Both the position numbers and the translations under genes were made by a program. A DNA stretch of 64,000 nt from Lepidostoma basale (Eukaryota; Arthropoda; Insecta; Trichoptera; Lepidostomatidae): positions 62,001-126,000 of the forward strand of contig JAHDVF020000449.1 of the NCBI GenBank assembly GCA_022606425.2, in the 5' to 3' direction. Below the pieces are notes generated by a model. It had not been told where the DNA came from. It ran no database searches and worked only from the letters and a program-made list of their open reading frames with translations. This document shows, piece after piece, positions 19,891 to 30,087 of this stretch (the stretch's first letter is position 1; every line of letters starts with the position of its first letter).

Positions 19891-20020
19891 CAACTTTGGT
19901 CCTTTCTCTGATCCATTAATTTAGTTTTCTTTCTCGCAGACTGATGTTCAACATCCTCATCTCCATTGCCTGCTGGATCACTCCGAGTCTCTGTGCTGTT
20001 ATTTCTGTTCCTAATGTCAC
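19891..20020 (-). mobile_element. LINE-T-like RT fragment
   Basis: The minus strand reads ITAQRLGVIQQAMEMRMLNI then REKTKLMDQRKD, close in pattern to LINE-T (QRAMERNMLGMSIR). Short and truncated on both sides. Confidence 0.55.
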
Positions 20021-20394
20021 TAATTTAAAATATATATACATTTACCGTTTCGTAGTTTGTCTCTTTGACCTCTGAAGACGCGCTCGGTTAATCTTGGTGT
20101 GCGGATGTCGTATGCAAAATAGACGATTCTCCGGCTATGGGTACAGTTAAAATTCGCAGACGGAGCGTTATTTCGGCAATTCACGGAGATACTGACTATA
20201 AGTGTTGTGCTAACGATTGAATTTTAAATTGACATGCGGACTGATGAAATGAGCCTGTCTTCAAACACCGAAGCATTCCGCGCTAATGAGGATAACGCAC
20301 CGGCTCGGCCATTTTTACTTTATAATGATTTCTCTTAACCCGCTTTTCAAATCTAATAGGACTCTTTACAAAGCTAGATCGGCTAGCAATTATA
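20021..20394. other. Unassigned sequence
   Basis: Moderately GC-rich patches (20080-20330) with no repeat or coding assignment. Confidence 0.35.
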
Positions 20395-20590
20395 TAGACT
20401 CTTCTTATTCTTCTTCTTTGCTAGCCTTCTTCCCTCCACTGCTGGATATAGGCCTCTTCCAATTTCTTCCACTCGTCTCTATCCTGCCCCCTTTGTATCC
20501 AAGATTTTCCAACCCTTTTGATAATATCATCGGTCCATCTGTGACCTTCCGACACTTCGCCTATTTTCCCATGGTCTCCAACTGAGTATA
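20395..20590 (-). mobile_element. LINE-T 3' end (copy T3)
   Basis: The minus strand encodes RWTDDIIKRVGKSWIQRGQD then EWKKLEEAYIQQWREEG and a stop, followed by a GAAGAAGAA tail. Same ending style (AYVQQW) as 20652. Confidence 0.72.
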
Positions 20591-20651
20591 TAGACTCTTA
20601 GTTTATACGATATATGGCATATACGATCGTATATACATTTACATTTTTTCA

Positions 20652-21027
20652 AACAATCCTAGGGATTGGTTTGCAGCAAAGTCTAATGGCCATGGAAAGA
20701 GCCATGCTTGGAATAACCTTGAGGGACAGATTTAGAAACGAATTTATTCGACAAAAAACCAAGGTGACTGAGGTGGCTCTGCGGATAGGCGGGCTGAAGT
20801 GGTGGTGGGCTGGCCATATCTGTCGGAGAACCGACAGCCGATGGGGAAGACGGGTTCTGGAGTGGAGACCGCGTACAGGATTCCGTAGAGTTGAACGTCC
20901 CCTTGCCCGCTGGACCGACGATCTGAAGAGGATTGCTGGACATGGATCGATGGGAGCGGCAATGGATAGGAGGCGGTGGCGTGCTTTAAGAGAGGCCTAC
21001 GTTCAGCAGTGGATGACAGACGGCTGA
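20652..21027 (+). mobile_element. LINE-T RT C-terminal fragment (copy T1), open frame
   Basis: About 125 uninterrupted codons ending at 21027: AMERAMLGITLRDRFRNE, KWWWAGHICRRTDSRW, RTGFRRVERPLARWTDDL, RWRALREAYVQQWMTDG. It covers only the region after the RT catalytic core. The intact frame suggests recent insertion. Other LINE-T pieces lie at 19891, 20395 and 45305. Confidence 0.8.
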
Positions 21028-21103
21028 TGGTGAAAGTCTAATATCGTTGCTGGTTCTTAGGACGCCACTTGGGCCTTTAATAATCTTTAAGTTTTCCTTT
21101 GCT

Positions 21104-21160
21104 TTTTACATTTGTGTATACAACAGGTTATTTGAGTCCATGCACTGTTTACATTTTTTT
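21104..21160 (-). mobile_element. Orphan D tail
   Basis: TTTGTGTATACAACAGGTTA then TTTGAGTCCATGCACTGTTT, the 3' module seen on SINE-F copies; no SINE head attached. Confidence 0.6.
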
Positions 21161-21490
21161 AAAGACTTCTTCTTTCAAGGCATCACTATACTGCGCCACT
21201 TGGAACCGATTCTGAACTCTTGTTATTTCTGTCCAGTCTTTGATGTTCTGTTGATAGGACAGCTGTCTTTTACCAACTCCCCGACGTTCCTCCACTTTAC
21301 CCATTAATATCAGTCGAAAGAGGTGGTATTTTTCTCCCCTTAGCACATGACCCAAATATGAGACTTTTCTAATTTTCACCCTATCGGTCCACGTTATAAG
21401 AGCATTCTGCGGTATATCCACATCTCGAAAGATTCCAACCGGTTCATTATATTCATTTTCAGAGTCCAGGTTTGCAGCCATATAGTCGCC
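21161..21490 (-). mobile_element. LINE-Q 3' fragment (copy Q3)
   Basis: A 110-codon minus frame with VDIPQNALITWTDRVKIRKV, SYLGHVLRGEKYHLFRLILM, EERRGVGKRQLSYQQNIKDW and TEITRVQNRFQVAQ. The frame is open to the tail. GEKYHLFRLIL.GK is the family motif. Confidence 0.78.
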
Positions 21491-21534
21491 GTAACTTGAA
21501 ACTCAGCCGTGTTTGTCGGAGTTTCTAGTTAAGA

Positions 21535-21716
21535 TTATCTTTTAAAGACGAACCAAATATTTAAATCAATGATATTAAAATTTATTTCACAATCTTCAAT
21601 ATGAGCAGAAAATAGTTCATTATCGTGAAGAAGGAATCTGCTCGTGTCCAGGTTTGAACCCAAGTCCCTTGGATCAGGAGCCAAGCGTTCTATCCCCTAG
21701 ACCACCACCTATTTTA
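21535..21716 (-). mobile_element. tRNA-derived SINE-I (copy I1)
   Basis: The minus strand starts AGGTGGTGGTCTAGGGGATA, then GAACGCTTGGCTCCTGATCC, with a B-box-like GGGTTCAAACC. The body includes TCCTTCTTCACGATAATGAAC and an AAATAAATTTTAATATCATTG end. Three copies in the window share this layout. Confidence 0.8.
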
Positions 21717-21889
21717 CTTAGCTAGTAGTTTAGCTTTCGGTTTGTATTTTTGTTAAAAGTCTGTTTAGTAAATTATAATGAAATGTTTAATAAATTAATC
21801 GTTTTCAATCGATGCAATATGCTCTTCTTCTTCTTGTTTTCTTATGTAACCTGTAGGTTACATCTCCGCCCATTTGGGATGTCTACTGC

Positions 21890-22090
21890 CAAATATTACG
21901 GCTACAGCGCCCTTGAGAGGATTAATTCATAAAAAATGGCGCTCTATAAATCATCCAATTTATTATTCTTCTTCTTCTTTCTTCTTCTTCGGTCTTCCGA
22001 GGGGACGGCAGCCGGCAGGAATCTGATGCACCACAGCGTGTGGAATACTGGTGGGATCCATCCAATTTACTATTATTATTATTATATCAA
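21890..22090. mobile_element. LINE-U 3' UTR interrupted by LINE-S scrap
   Basis: GCTACAGCGCCCTTGAGAGG and AATGGCGCTCTATAAATCAT lead to the (ATT) tail. A minus-strand LINE-S piece (GGTCTTCCGAGGGGACGGCA) is inserted at about 21965-22060, and CATCCAATTTA recurs on both sides as an apparent TSD. Confidence 0.62.
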
Positions 22091-23095
22091 ATATTATAAA
22101 ATTTAATTCTCTTCCGTGCTGCACTATTCAAAAGTCGTATCTCACAGCGCCAGCAGGAATTTGAAATACACAGAACTACTTTTTTTTTACTATCCATTTT
22201 GTGGCAATTAAATTTTCTAGCGGAAAGATTTACAACCGCGTAATAAATAAAATTGTGAATCGTTGCTTTGTTACAAGTTGATCATTAGCCAAAGATAATG
22301 TCCTGTTTTTATTATGAACACTTTTAATAGACCGTTTCTAATCGCATACATCGATTACGTTTTAATGTCATGTATTTGTTTCGTTCTCGTGCTGAAAAAC
22401 ACGCACCTATTTTATATATATTTACCCATAAAAAATGATGACATGTATTTATTGTTTCTTGAACGATGCTTTAAAACTTCTTATTAAATGTACGTTTTCT
22501 AAAAGTTTTTTTTACATAGAGATTTACATGAGATCAGATTATTCATTGTTTTGACGGAAACACTTTGATATTTCAACATTATATATATATTTTTATTTTT
22601 TTATTTTTTATTTTATTTAGGGCAACATACAGCGATATCAATAACATATATATATAAAAGAAACATTCAGAATAATTAAAATAAGGCCAATTACATGCTA
22701 CCACAGATTAAAAATAATAGTTAACAATCAACAAATGATAGTGAGAAACAATTGAACGTAGTATACATTTTGCCTAGGTGCCTTTATCATACGTAAAATT
22801 ATGGCGCGGCGGGGCGGGGCGAGACAAGTTCATACTTGGTGTCAGTTGTTCATATGCTGTCTCGTCATTCTATATCAGAAATCGCATGGTTCCAGAAAAA
22901 AAAATAATGATATGTTTTTCAAATAATCCATGTATATTATAGATATCAATTTATTTCTAATGAAATTTCCTATAAGATGACATAAATTAAATTTTGATTC
23001 ATCGAGTCATATGCTTGATATTTAGATAAAGTTAGCGGTAAACTGAATTGACCACATGGGAGCGAGCGTTTTGTTTTGAACACGGTACGTTAAGG
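22091..23095. other. AT-rich DNA with one K scrap
   Basis: 22440-22520 holds a K outer arm (ATTTATTGTTTCTTGAACGA). The rest has no recognisable feature apart from A/T-rich low-complexity sequence at 22585-22660. Confidence 0.4.
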
Positions 23096-23097
23096 GA

Positions 23098-23195
23098 TAA
23101 TTAATACGAATGAAAACGACTGTTATTAAAATTATATAAGTTTATTGGAATGACATGTTTCGCCATGCTAAGGTTTCATCAAGTATAGCGTTGCT
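23098..23195. mobile_element. K-family MITE left arm (copy K9)
   Basis: ATTAATACGAATGAAAACGA then TGGAATGACATGTTTCGCC. Right arm missing. Confidence 0.7.
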
Positions 23196-23216
23196 GTTTA
23201 TATACCCGAGCTAATC

Positions 23217-23355
23217 ATTATTATTATTTTGTTGAATCCCTCTTTACATCATTACAGCACGGTAGCTATAATTTTGTATTAAAGACAGTGTGACAGTCAC
23301 AATGCCATCAATTGAAATCGAACCTGGGACCTTCGGTATGACAGTAATAGAACTA
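23217..23355 (-). mobile_element. SINE-F with internal deletion (copy F5)
   Basis: (ATT)n, then TTTGTTGAATCCCTCTTTAC, and a jump from the distal block into AAAGACAGTGTGACAGTCAC. The middle segment including GTGACAATAAAATGGCG is deleted. Confidence 0.72.
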
Positions 23356-23544
23356 GCGTAACATTATATTGTAAAACCTTACGATGCTAACATCGGTTTT
23401 CGAAACAGCTGTCGCGATAATTCCAAAAGATATATAATCAATTGGGACATTTTATAACGGTGTTTTAATTAAACAGATAACACATGAGTTCATTAAAAAA
23501 TAAGGATAATTAAAAATTGTGCATTTTACGAGTACCTATGTCTT

Positions 23545-23640
23545 GGACGGTTTCTAAGTGCAATTGAGATCTGCGGGAAGATTGTTCCAGGCTGAAAGGC
23601 CGGCTTACGCAAAGGCTCGGTTGCCAAAGAATTTCCGAGG
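23545..23640 (-). mobile_element. LINE-U coding scrap
   Basis: The minus strand contains NFFGNRAFA then AFQPGTIFPQISIAL-like residues, matching FGDRAFSVAGPSAWNMLP. Both ends truncated. Confidence 0.55.
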
Positions 23641-23769
23641 ACAGCATACTGGTGCCATTACATCCAAGACCTTAAGGCATTCATCAGAGCTTGTATTGTA
23701 TTATTTCTTGGCATTTCAGCAAATAATGTTTTTAAAGGTATTGCGTTATACGACAGCTCTTCGGCACAC

Positions 23770-23988
23770 CTTTTTTTTTATATAAAACAGGTCGTTTAAA
23801 TTCAAACGCATTTTTTTAAAGACTTATACCAAAGATTTAAACCTACGATATTAGATTTTATTTTACCATCTTGAATATGAGCAGAAAATAACTCATTATT
23901 ATGAAGAAGAATCTGGTCGTGTCCAGGTTCGAACCCAAGTCCCCTTGATCAGGATCCAAGCGTTCTATCTCTTACACCACCACCTGAT
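23770..23988 (-). mobile_element. SINE-I (copy I2) with a D-like tail
   Basis: The minus strand starts TCAGGTGGTGGTGTAAGAGA, then GAACGCTTGGATCCTGATCA with GGGTTCGAACC, runs through the SINE-I body, and ends GCGTTTGAATTTAAACGACC then TGTTTTATAT and an A run. The final 35 bp resemble the D tail. Confidence 0.75.
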
Positions 23989-24059
23989 TTACTATATACA
24001 ATTTATTTTAACTATTATATTGATATGATAGAGTGTATCGTTTAATGTACTCGTAAGTA

Positions 24060-24700
24060 CTCGTATAGTGTATTAGATACTTATGATAGAGTGTCGAATG
24101 AAAATATAAGAAGTGAATGCGGTGCAAATGATGGTGTTATGAAAAAAATTATGAAAGAATCATTAAGATGGTTTGCACATATGGAAAAAATGAATGAAAA
24201 AAGAAATGATCAATTGTATCTCAATAGAGACGAAGATGTAAATTGTTTTCTGGGAACAGAAGGTGGTGGGCCGAGGCGCTTACAGGACTTATGACCTGTC
24301 ATTGGTTGGGTGGACAATTCACATCTTCGTCTCTATTGAGATACAATTAATCCTTATAAAATAAAAATAATTTATCCGCAATGGGTGAAATCCAGTATTT
24401 GTCTACAAGAATTTGTATACATTCAAAATGTTGTTGAAGAAAGAAAGGTAAAAAAATTATATGTTAACGATGTAAATGGAACCAGAAATAGAGGAAGACC
24501 GAGGAAAACGTGGCACGATCAAATAAATCAAATATTGAATGTCGGCCATGTGAGGAGTCAGAGAAATCGACGCGCGTGCATGAGACGATGTATGAATGTT
24601 GAGGAAGCGAGAGAAATATGTCAGGAAAGAAAAGTGTGGCAGTCCATTCTTTCTGCCTACCCCTTCAGGGATACGGCGTGATGGTTAGTCATTTAGTTTT
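24060..24700 (+). mobile_element. LINE-A 3' fragment (copy A8), interrupted by E
   Basis: 24070-24205 encodes YDRVSNENIRSECGANDGV then LRWFAHMEKMNE. 24430-24690 resumes at VKKLYVNDVNGTRNRGRPRK and ends CGGCGTGATGGTTAG. Coding is nearly intact on each side of the insertion. Confidence 0.86.
24208..24435. mobile_element. E-family MITE (copy E2) inside LINE-A
   Basis: Two inverted arms, ATTGTATCTCAATAGAGACG..ATGTAAATTG (24213-) and CAATTCACATCTTCGTCTCT..CAATTAA (24311-), enclose ACAGGACTTATGACCTGTCA. It ends AATTTGTATACATTCAAAAT. The flanks TGAAAAAAGAAATG and TGAAGAAAGAAAGG suggest a decayed target duplication. Confidence 0.75.
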
Positions 24701-24885
24701 TTATATTGATTCTCATGACGTGTGATAGGTAGCCAATCTATCGCCATTTAATTGTCACGTAAATTCTACACCAGACCTAAGACAATGTGAGAATCACACT
24801 GCAACATACATAACTCGCATGCGGAATTGAATCCGGGATCTTCGGTTTGACCGCTATAGCTGTTGCCACTCTGCCACGAAGGTCT
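24701..24885 (-). mobile_element. SINE-F (copy F6)
   Basis: GACCTTCGTGGCAGAGTGGC head on the minus strand, GGATTCAATTCCGC B-box-like block, a 20-bp insertion (ATACATAACTCGCATGCGGA) and TTACGTGACAATTAAATGGC. Distal tail missing. Confidence 0.8.
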
Positions 24886-24904
24886 TCAGTTGTCGTTTTT
24901 TTTC

Positions 24905-25133
24905 CTTGTACACAACAGGTCATTTGAACCCAATTACTGTATACAATTTATTTTAGCTATTATATTGATTCTCATGACATGTGATAGGTAGCCAATCTAT
25001 CGCCATTTTATTGTCACGTGAATTCTACACCAGAACAACGACAATGTAACAATCACCCTGCCATCGCCGGGGAATCGAATCCGGGACCTTCGGTATGGAA
25101 GTCAGAGCTCTAACCACTATGCCACGAAGGTCG
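24905..25133 (-). mobile_element. SINE-F with D tail (copy F7)
   Basis: Complete D-tailed type. Minus strand, in order: ACCTTCGTGGCATAGTGGTT, GGATTCGATTCCCC, GATGGCAGGGTGATTGTTAC, TCACGTGACAATAAAATGGC, then TAAAATAAATTGTATACAGT, AATTGGGTTCAAATGACCTG, TTGTGTACAAGG and A8. Same architecture as 29600. Confidence 0.88.
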
Positions 25134-25794
25134 ACTTATCGGTCTTTTTATCAGTCTTGCTGCGATAGTATGCAATTGGTATTCGCCCTAAGCCGTTCCC
25201 GCTTTCGGTTCCGGGTATCGATTAACCATTATTACGTGCCCATCCCCGTTCCCCGCTGGTCCCGATCTATCCCAAATCTTTTCTTCGACAACACTCGCTC
25301 CCGTGACATGCGCCCGACGTTCATTTGACAAGAGCCGGCAGCATGCAACCTTTGTGAATGGCACACGGCCACATACGCCGGCCCTTCATTGTAACAATGC
25401 GAAACATCGTTGCGCAATCTTTGGTTCGCGTACAGACTTGTGACTTCGCGTGTCTAGTCTTAGACGTTAATCGGATGTCATACAGAGGTTCGCCTCCTCG
25501 ACTATTGTGAAATATTGGTTCACATTCTTCAATGCGTGCTATGACTGCCAATTCATTCGTGTTTTTGACATTTTGATGTCGTTTTGATGTCCTTCATCGG
25601 GTATTCCTACTTTATAATGCAAAATTTCGTTGATTCGAGTTATTATTGTTTGGTGCCGGTAGTCGTTCGATATATATAAGATTTTAATATTTCCTTTTAG
25701 TGTTAATCGTTATAGGATTATAAATATATCAATATATTTAAAAAAAAAACTATTAACAACCCACAAAAAATGACAATGCACAATTTCAAAAAAC
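25134..25794. other. Single-copy region
   Basis: 25160-25560 is moderately GC-rich with several short frames on both strands and no recognisable protein; 25560-25794 is AT-rich. Confidence 0.35.
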
Positions 25795-25802
25795 TTGTTA
25801 CT

Positions 25803-26249
25803 TCAGAGTTCTGGTCCCAACCCTTATGTATGGAAGCGAAGCTTGGAACTGGCAGAAGAAAGATGAGAACAGAATAAATGCGGTAGAGATGAGGTCTCTA
25901 AGACATATGTCTGGTAGAATGATATACCACAGAACCTCAAATGCTGATATAAGAAAGGAATGTAGAGCGGAAGAAGGTATTATGAACAAAATTATGAAAG
26001 GATCGCTGCGTTGGTTCGGACATATGGAGCGCATGGGTGAAGAAAGAATGGTTAAAAAAGTATACGTTAACTGTCTTTGGTCTGGTGTGAAATTCACGTG
26101 ACAATAAAATAGCGATAGATTAGCTACCTATCACATGTGACGAGAATCAATATGATAGCTTTACCCTTTACGTCGGTTTGGCTCGCGCTGTAATGATGTA
26201 AATAGCGATTCAATATAATAATAATAATAATAATAATAATATGATCTGT
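25803..26249 (+). mobile_element. LINE-A / SINE-F chimera inserted as one unit
   Basis: 25803-26071 is LINE-A coding (VLVPTLMYGSEAWNWQKKDE.., LRWFGHMERMGEERMVKKVY), open throughout. At 26072-26074 it switches to the SINE-F body (CTTTGGTCTGGTGTGAAATT), continuing to the distal block and (AAT)n at 26240. TTGTTACT flanks the composite at 25795-25802 and 26250-26257. No LINE-A tail and no SINE head. Confidence 0.82.
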
Positions 26250-26257
26250 TTGTTACT

Positions 26258-27455
26258 GTGAATTGTCCTCGGCTGATGACGTCCAGCTATCCTTCCATAT
26301 TTTTTTTTAATATAATTTTTTCTTTAATAGTCTTACATTTTTTCTTACTATGTTGTTTCTTTTTACTTCTTTATTTAAAAATTGTTCTACTTTTTTCTAT
26401 AATTTTTAATTTTAATAAATTGAAATTGAAATTTCATTTCTGAAATTATTTGCAATTCTTGTATCCTCCATGGGATCCACGTTATCCTTCCAAAAGCGCC
26501 TTCTGCTTCTTTCCCTTATCCATATTATATCAATTATGTATTTTTTGCTTTAATCGCCGATTTACCTGTATTTTACTGAAAATCGGTTTCGACATGTTAA
26601 GTCGCATTTAGTTTGAATTTTGTCATCCATTGTTTAATTTTTCTGCACGGCTATTATTAATAATAATATTTATATTAATATAAGGGTTTGTCTACCCCTG
26701 CAGATTGGTGCCCCCACCGCGCCGAGAGTATTTAACTAAGCGCTCTCATTGAACTGAGAGGTCGGTCGTCAATCCGCAGCTGTCAAGGGTTGTGACGGGT
26801 TGCCCCGCCGCCATTACCATCTCAATACCTTATTATTGTACGCAATTTTGACGCCAATCCTTTCCGATTGTGCCCTCTTTCGAGATTTCCTACCGGTTAT
26901 ACCGGAACTAAACGGTCCGCGCCGTAATTGAATATTGTTATTCGGATGTTTGAAAAAATAAATGGATTTACTCCACACCTTTTAAGCTCGCTACGCAGGG
27001 GGTTAGGAGATAAATTATTGTTGTGATCTTCGTATCGTCAAAGTGAAGCGTGAAATTGTTGTTTTTGTTTCGGAAAAATAATAAAATTAGCCTGTTGTTA
27101 CAGCAGGGTTCAATATTGTTTGCGCGTTCCTTTGTTATTTTGTAAATCTATTTATTTTCACTTCTACTCCTCAAGGTTCTCATGTCGAATACCACTACTT
27201 GGTGAGAAGCAGTTTAATGTTTGTTGGCAATATGTTTGTGGTATTTTGGGTTTCTTTTATTTAATTGTTGCCGCACTTTATAATAGTTAATTGTGACACG
27301 TAATACGTTTGTACTGTTTTGCTGTTAAAATTATATTAGTTTTTTCGTTTTCATAAAGAATTTTGACAGGTGTCAAAATAAAATTTTCATTTGTTCCAAT
27401 GACAATTTGAATAATTTCTTCTGCATTATTTTAAAGTTCTTGCTGGTTAAGTGCC
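26258..27455. other. Single-copy region
   Basis: Mostly AT-rich. 26690-26840 is GC-rich (GTGCCCCCACCGCGCCGAGA; GGTTGCCCCGCCGCCATTAC). No repeat or coding assignment. Confidence 0.35.
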
Positions 27456-27459
27456 TAAT

Positions 27460-27870
27460 TACAGCTAATTTAAAAAACGGTGGATACGTGTAACATAAAT
27501 TAAATAAACACAAAAGTCCGGATCGTCCATGTCAACATGTGCAACATCGAAAAAAACATAATGTGTTATTAAATTAAATAGACAATTATGTGCACCATCT
27601 AAAAAGAACATTTTGTGTTAAATTATTTTTCTTTTGTTATTTTATTTTATATCATTGTATTTTATATTATTTGTTTTAGATTTATTTTGTGGGTGTCGGA
27701 CGATCGAAGTGTGCGCGAGAGATGCCTATTGGTGGCGATGAGGTTCGCAACCCATCACACTGCGTCTCCCGCGGGGCGAAGAGAGAAGGATGGAGTGCCG
27801 CATCAGTAAAAGTGTGACAGTCCATTCTTTCAGCCTACCTTTCGGGTAGACGGCGTGATGGTTAGTTAAT
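27460..27870 (+). mobile_element. SINE-G (copy G1)
   Basis: Starts AAAAAACGGTGGATACGTG, then AGTCCGGATCGTCCATGTCA, TTTAGATTTATTTTGTGGGT, CGGACGATCGAAGTGTGCGC, a B-box-like GAGGTTCGCAACCC between inverted GCGGGAGA-type/TCTCCCGC blocks, and finally the LINE-A 3' end (CAGTCCATTCTTTCAGCCTA to GGCGTGATGGTTAG). Noncoding. Confidence 0.82.
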
Positions 27871-28009
27871 TAATAATACCGAGTACATACATAGTTTATT
27901 CATTATTGTCTTTTGTCCAAATGAATAGCCTATTTGTTACGTTTGTCACGATATTTCAACAAGCAGTGTGAGTGGATAATATTAATTTAAAATTACGACA
28001 AGGAATGAT

Positions 28010-28347
28010 CAGATGCTATGTTTGGTCAGTGCTGTTATACGGGGTGGAGTCATAGATCCTTAAAGTCAATATTATGAACCGATTAGAGGCCTTTGAGATG
28101 TGGATACACTGAAGGATGTTACGCATCTCCTGGGCTGACATGGTCAGCAACACAAATGTTCTCCATAGAGGCAGAGTTGACAGAGAGTTGCTGACCAACA
28201 TCAAAGTCCGTAAGGTGTCCTACTTGGGCCATGTTCTGAGAGGCGAAAAATACGCACTGTTACATCTGATCTTAAAGGGTAAGATTGAGGGTCGACGAGG
28301 TGTTGGGAGAAGGCAGATTTCCTGGCTGAGGAACATCTGAGAGTGGG
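28010..28347 (+). mobile_element. LINE-Q fragment (copy Q4)
   Basis: Degraded at the start (CVWSVLLYGVES-like), then MLRISWADMVSNTNVLHRGR, KVRKVSYLGHVLRGEKYALL, GRRGVGRRQISWLRNI and a stop. Cut off within the ESEW codons where an opposing LINE fragment begins. Confidence 0.76.
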
Positions 28348-28700
28348 ACCAATCCATCTCGCGCGCCTCTCCGCTATAGTGTTCATCATGTGCCTATTCT
28401 CTTCAACTCTGCCGAGAACCTCCTCATTTGTAACGTGGTCCCTCCATGAAACATGGGCAATTCGTCGGTAGGTCCACATTTTAAACGCCTCCAGCCTTTT
28501 GCGCTCTTTCGCCCAGGCACCAAGTCTCGCAGCCGTATAGTAAAACACTCCACACCAATGTTTTTATAAGTTGTTTTCGGAGGTTTAGGTCTATGTTATT
28601 GGACTCGAATATTTTAGCTTTCTTGTTTGAAGATAAGTTTGGCCTGGTGGATACGACTATCGACGTGTTTCTTCGATCGACCATCCCATGTAATGCTGCT
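28348..28700 (-). mobile_element. LINE-Q-related fragment (copy Q5), opposite orientation
   Basis: The minus strand reads HVDSRIHQAKLIFKQESQ, LNLRKQLIKTLVWSVLLYGC, LGERAQK(A)..RLEAFKMWTYRRI, SWRDHVTNEEVLGRVEENR and NTIAERRARWIG. Truncated there, tail-to-tail with Q4. The copy at 59830 carries the downstream part of the same subfamily. Confidence 0.76.
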
Positions 28701-28715
28701 CCCCAGGGCCGATTT

Positions 28716-28964
28716 TAGTGGCGGTACTCCCATAGAAGCCCAGAAGCCCGGCTTACGTATGAAATGTTGAACCAAACCCCCCAAATCTAAGTAATCATGC
28801 CCCCGCATAAACCAACAACCCACCAAATCACCTTCCAACAATGTTCCCAGCAGACGTAAGAGGAATAGTCACAAGAGCTGAACCTCTGTAAGCCAGAAGA
28901 GTTTTTGATTCAAAATTTCTTACACAAGCCGGGCTTCTGGGTTTCTATGGGAGTACCGCCACCG
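28716..28964. mobile_element. hAT MITE, 249 bp, 8-bp TSD
   Basis: GCCGATTT (28708-28715) and GCTGATTT (28965-28972) flank it. The termini GTGGCGGTACTCCCATAGAA and GAGTACCGCCAC are inverted, with further inverted match through AGCCCGGCTT. No ORF. About 240 bp of the same family, in the other orientation, lies at 57263. Confidence 0.88.
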
Positions 28965-28984
28965 GCTGATTTCAATGTGTTTGA

Positions 28985-29595
28985 ATAATTAACTTCATAG
29001 TTGGGCAGTAGATGTTACAACGGGATTATCGATGGGCTGTAGTTGAAGCGCTGAAAATAATCCTGAGAGGAACACTCCGATTGTGTATTTACGCGAATGC
29101 TACGTTTAACAGTTTCCGCGAATGCTAATCACGGGCTTTTGATGTCCCGCGGCCCGCGTCCCGCCGCACTCCGTCACCCCGTCACCGGCTCGCAGCGGGC
29201 TCGGCCCACAATGGAACATTTATCGTCCGGTGACGTAAAATGCTTTTGCCATTGGTCCACAATCGATTTATGCGCAATCAGGGTAGCGGTCTGCCCGCGT
29301 TTGCCCGGTACATTTTATCTTCGTCAGTGTCAACGCGTCGAGATAATTACCAATACATTCCTGTCTCTGTTTACACCCCGCCTATCACTGCCAAACAACA
29401 CTATCCTCTCTTTGTTTGTTAATTGTTTTATGTCCCAAACTTATCTCGTTTGCGCTGCAGTGTAAATATTGTTCGAGACTATGTATAATATTATTAAAGA
29501 TTATTTGTGTTTCGTTTGAAATTTTCTCGCGCATTTCCATGCTGGGATAACCGTACATTAATTTAGAATTCAAATTAAGAACATTCACATATATA
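28985..29595. other. GC-rich single-copy patch
   Basis: 29125-29230 (CCCGCGGCCCGCGTCCCGCC) is the most CpG-rich stretch of this third of the window. No coding frame recognised; candidate host promoter or exon-flanking DNA only by composition. Confidence 0.35.
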
Positions 29596-29599
29596 TATA

Positions 29600-29845
29600 T
29601 TTTTTTTTATGTACACAACAGGTCGTTTGGACCCAATTACTGTGTACAATTTTTATTTTTTAGCTATTATATTGATTCTCGTGACATGTGATAGGTAGCC
29701 AATCTATAGCCATTTTATTGTCACGTGAATTCTACACCAGACCAGACAGTGTAACAATCACACTGCCATCGCCGGGAATCGAACCCAGGACCTTCAACAT
29801 GGAAGTCAGAGCTCGTAACCACTCTGCCACGAAGGTCGTCATGAC
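29600..29845 (-). mobile_element. SINE-F with D tail (copy F8)
   Basis: Minus strand: GACCTTCGTGGCAGAGTGGT, GGGTTCGATTCCCGG, TGGCAGTGTGATTGTTACAC, TCACGTGACAATAAAATGGC, AATCAATATAATAGC, then AATTGTACACAGTAATTGGG, TCCAAACGACCTGTTGTGTA and A-rich end. Near complete. Confidence 0.88.
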
Positions 29846-29934
29846 CTTAAGATTAAAACATAGAATGTTCTATAATTTACTAAAAAACTAAAACGAAACA
29901 AACTTTCCCAGCATTTTTCTAAAATTTGATTAAT

Positions 29935-30060
29935 AAAGCGATATTTTTAATATCTAATTAATTAAATAAAACGATATTTTTCTTCACTTTTGTCTTTATT
30001 TTGACAGCGACCGGTTTCGCCAGGTTCGCTGGCATCACATACTGAGTGACCAGTAATTTA
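29935..30060. mobile_element. N-family element (copy N2)
   Basis: ATTAAATAAAACGATATTTT, TTGTCTTTATTTTGACAGCG, ACCGGTTTCGCCAGGTTCGC then TGGCATCACATACTG. Core matches 32120 and 52800. Confidence 0.65.
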
Positions 30061-30087
30061 ACATCATAAATAAGCTAAAACATAAAT

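Noticed and set aside
20652..21027. Independent host gene from the clean 125-codon frame
   Set aside because: Residue pattern (ERAMLGITLRDR.RNE, RWTDDL, AYVQQW) recurs in other LINE-T fragments in the window, so it is the end of a retrotransposon ORF.
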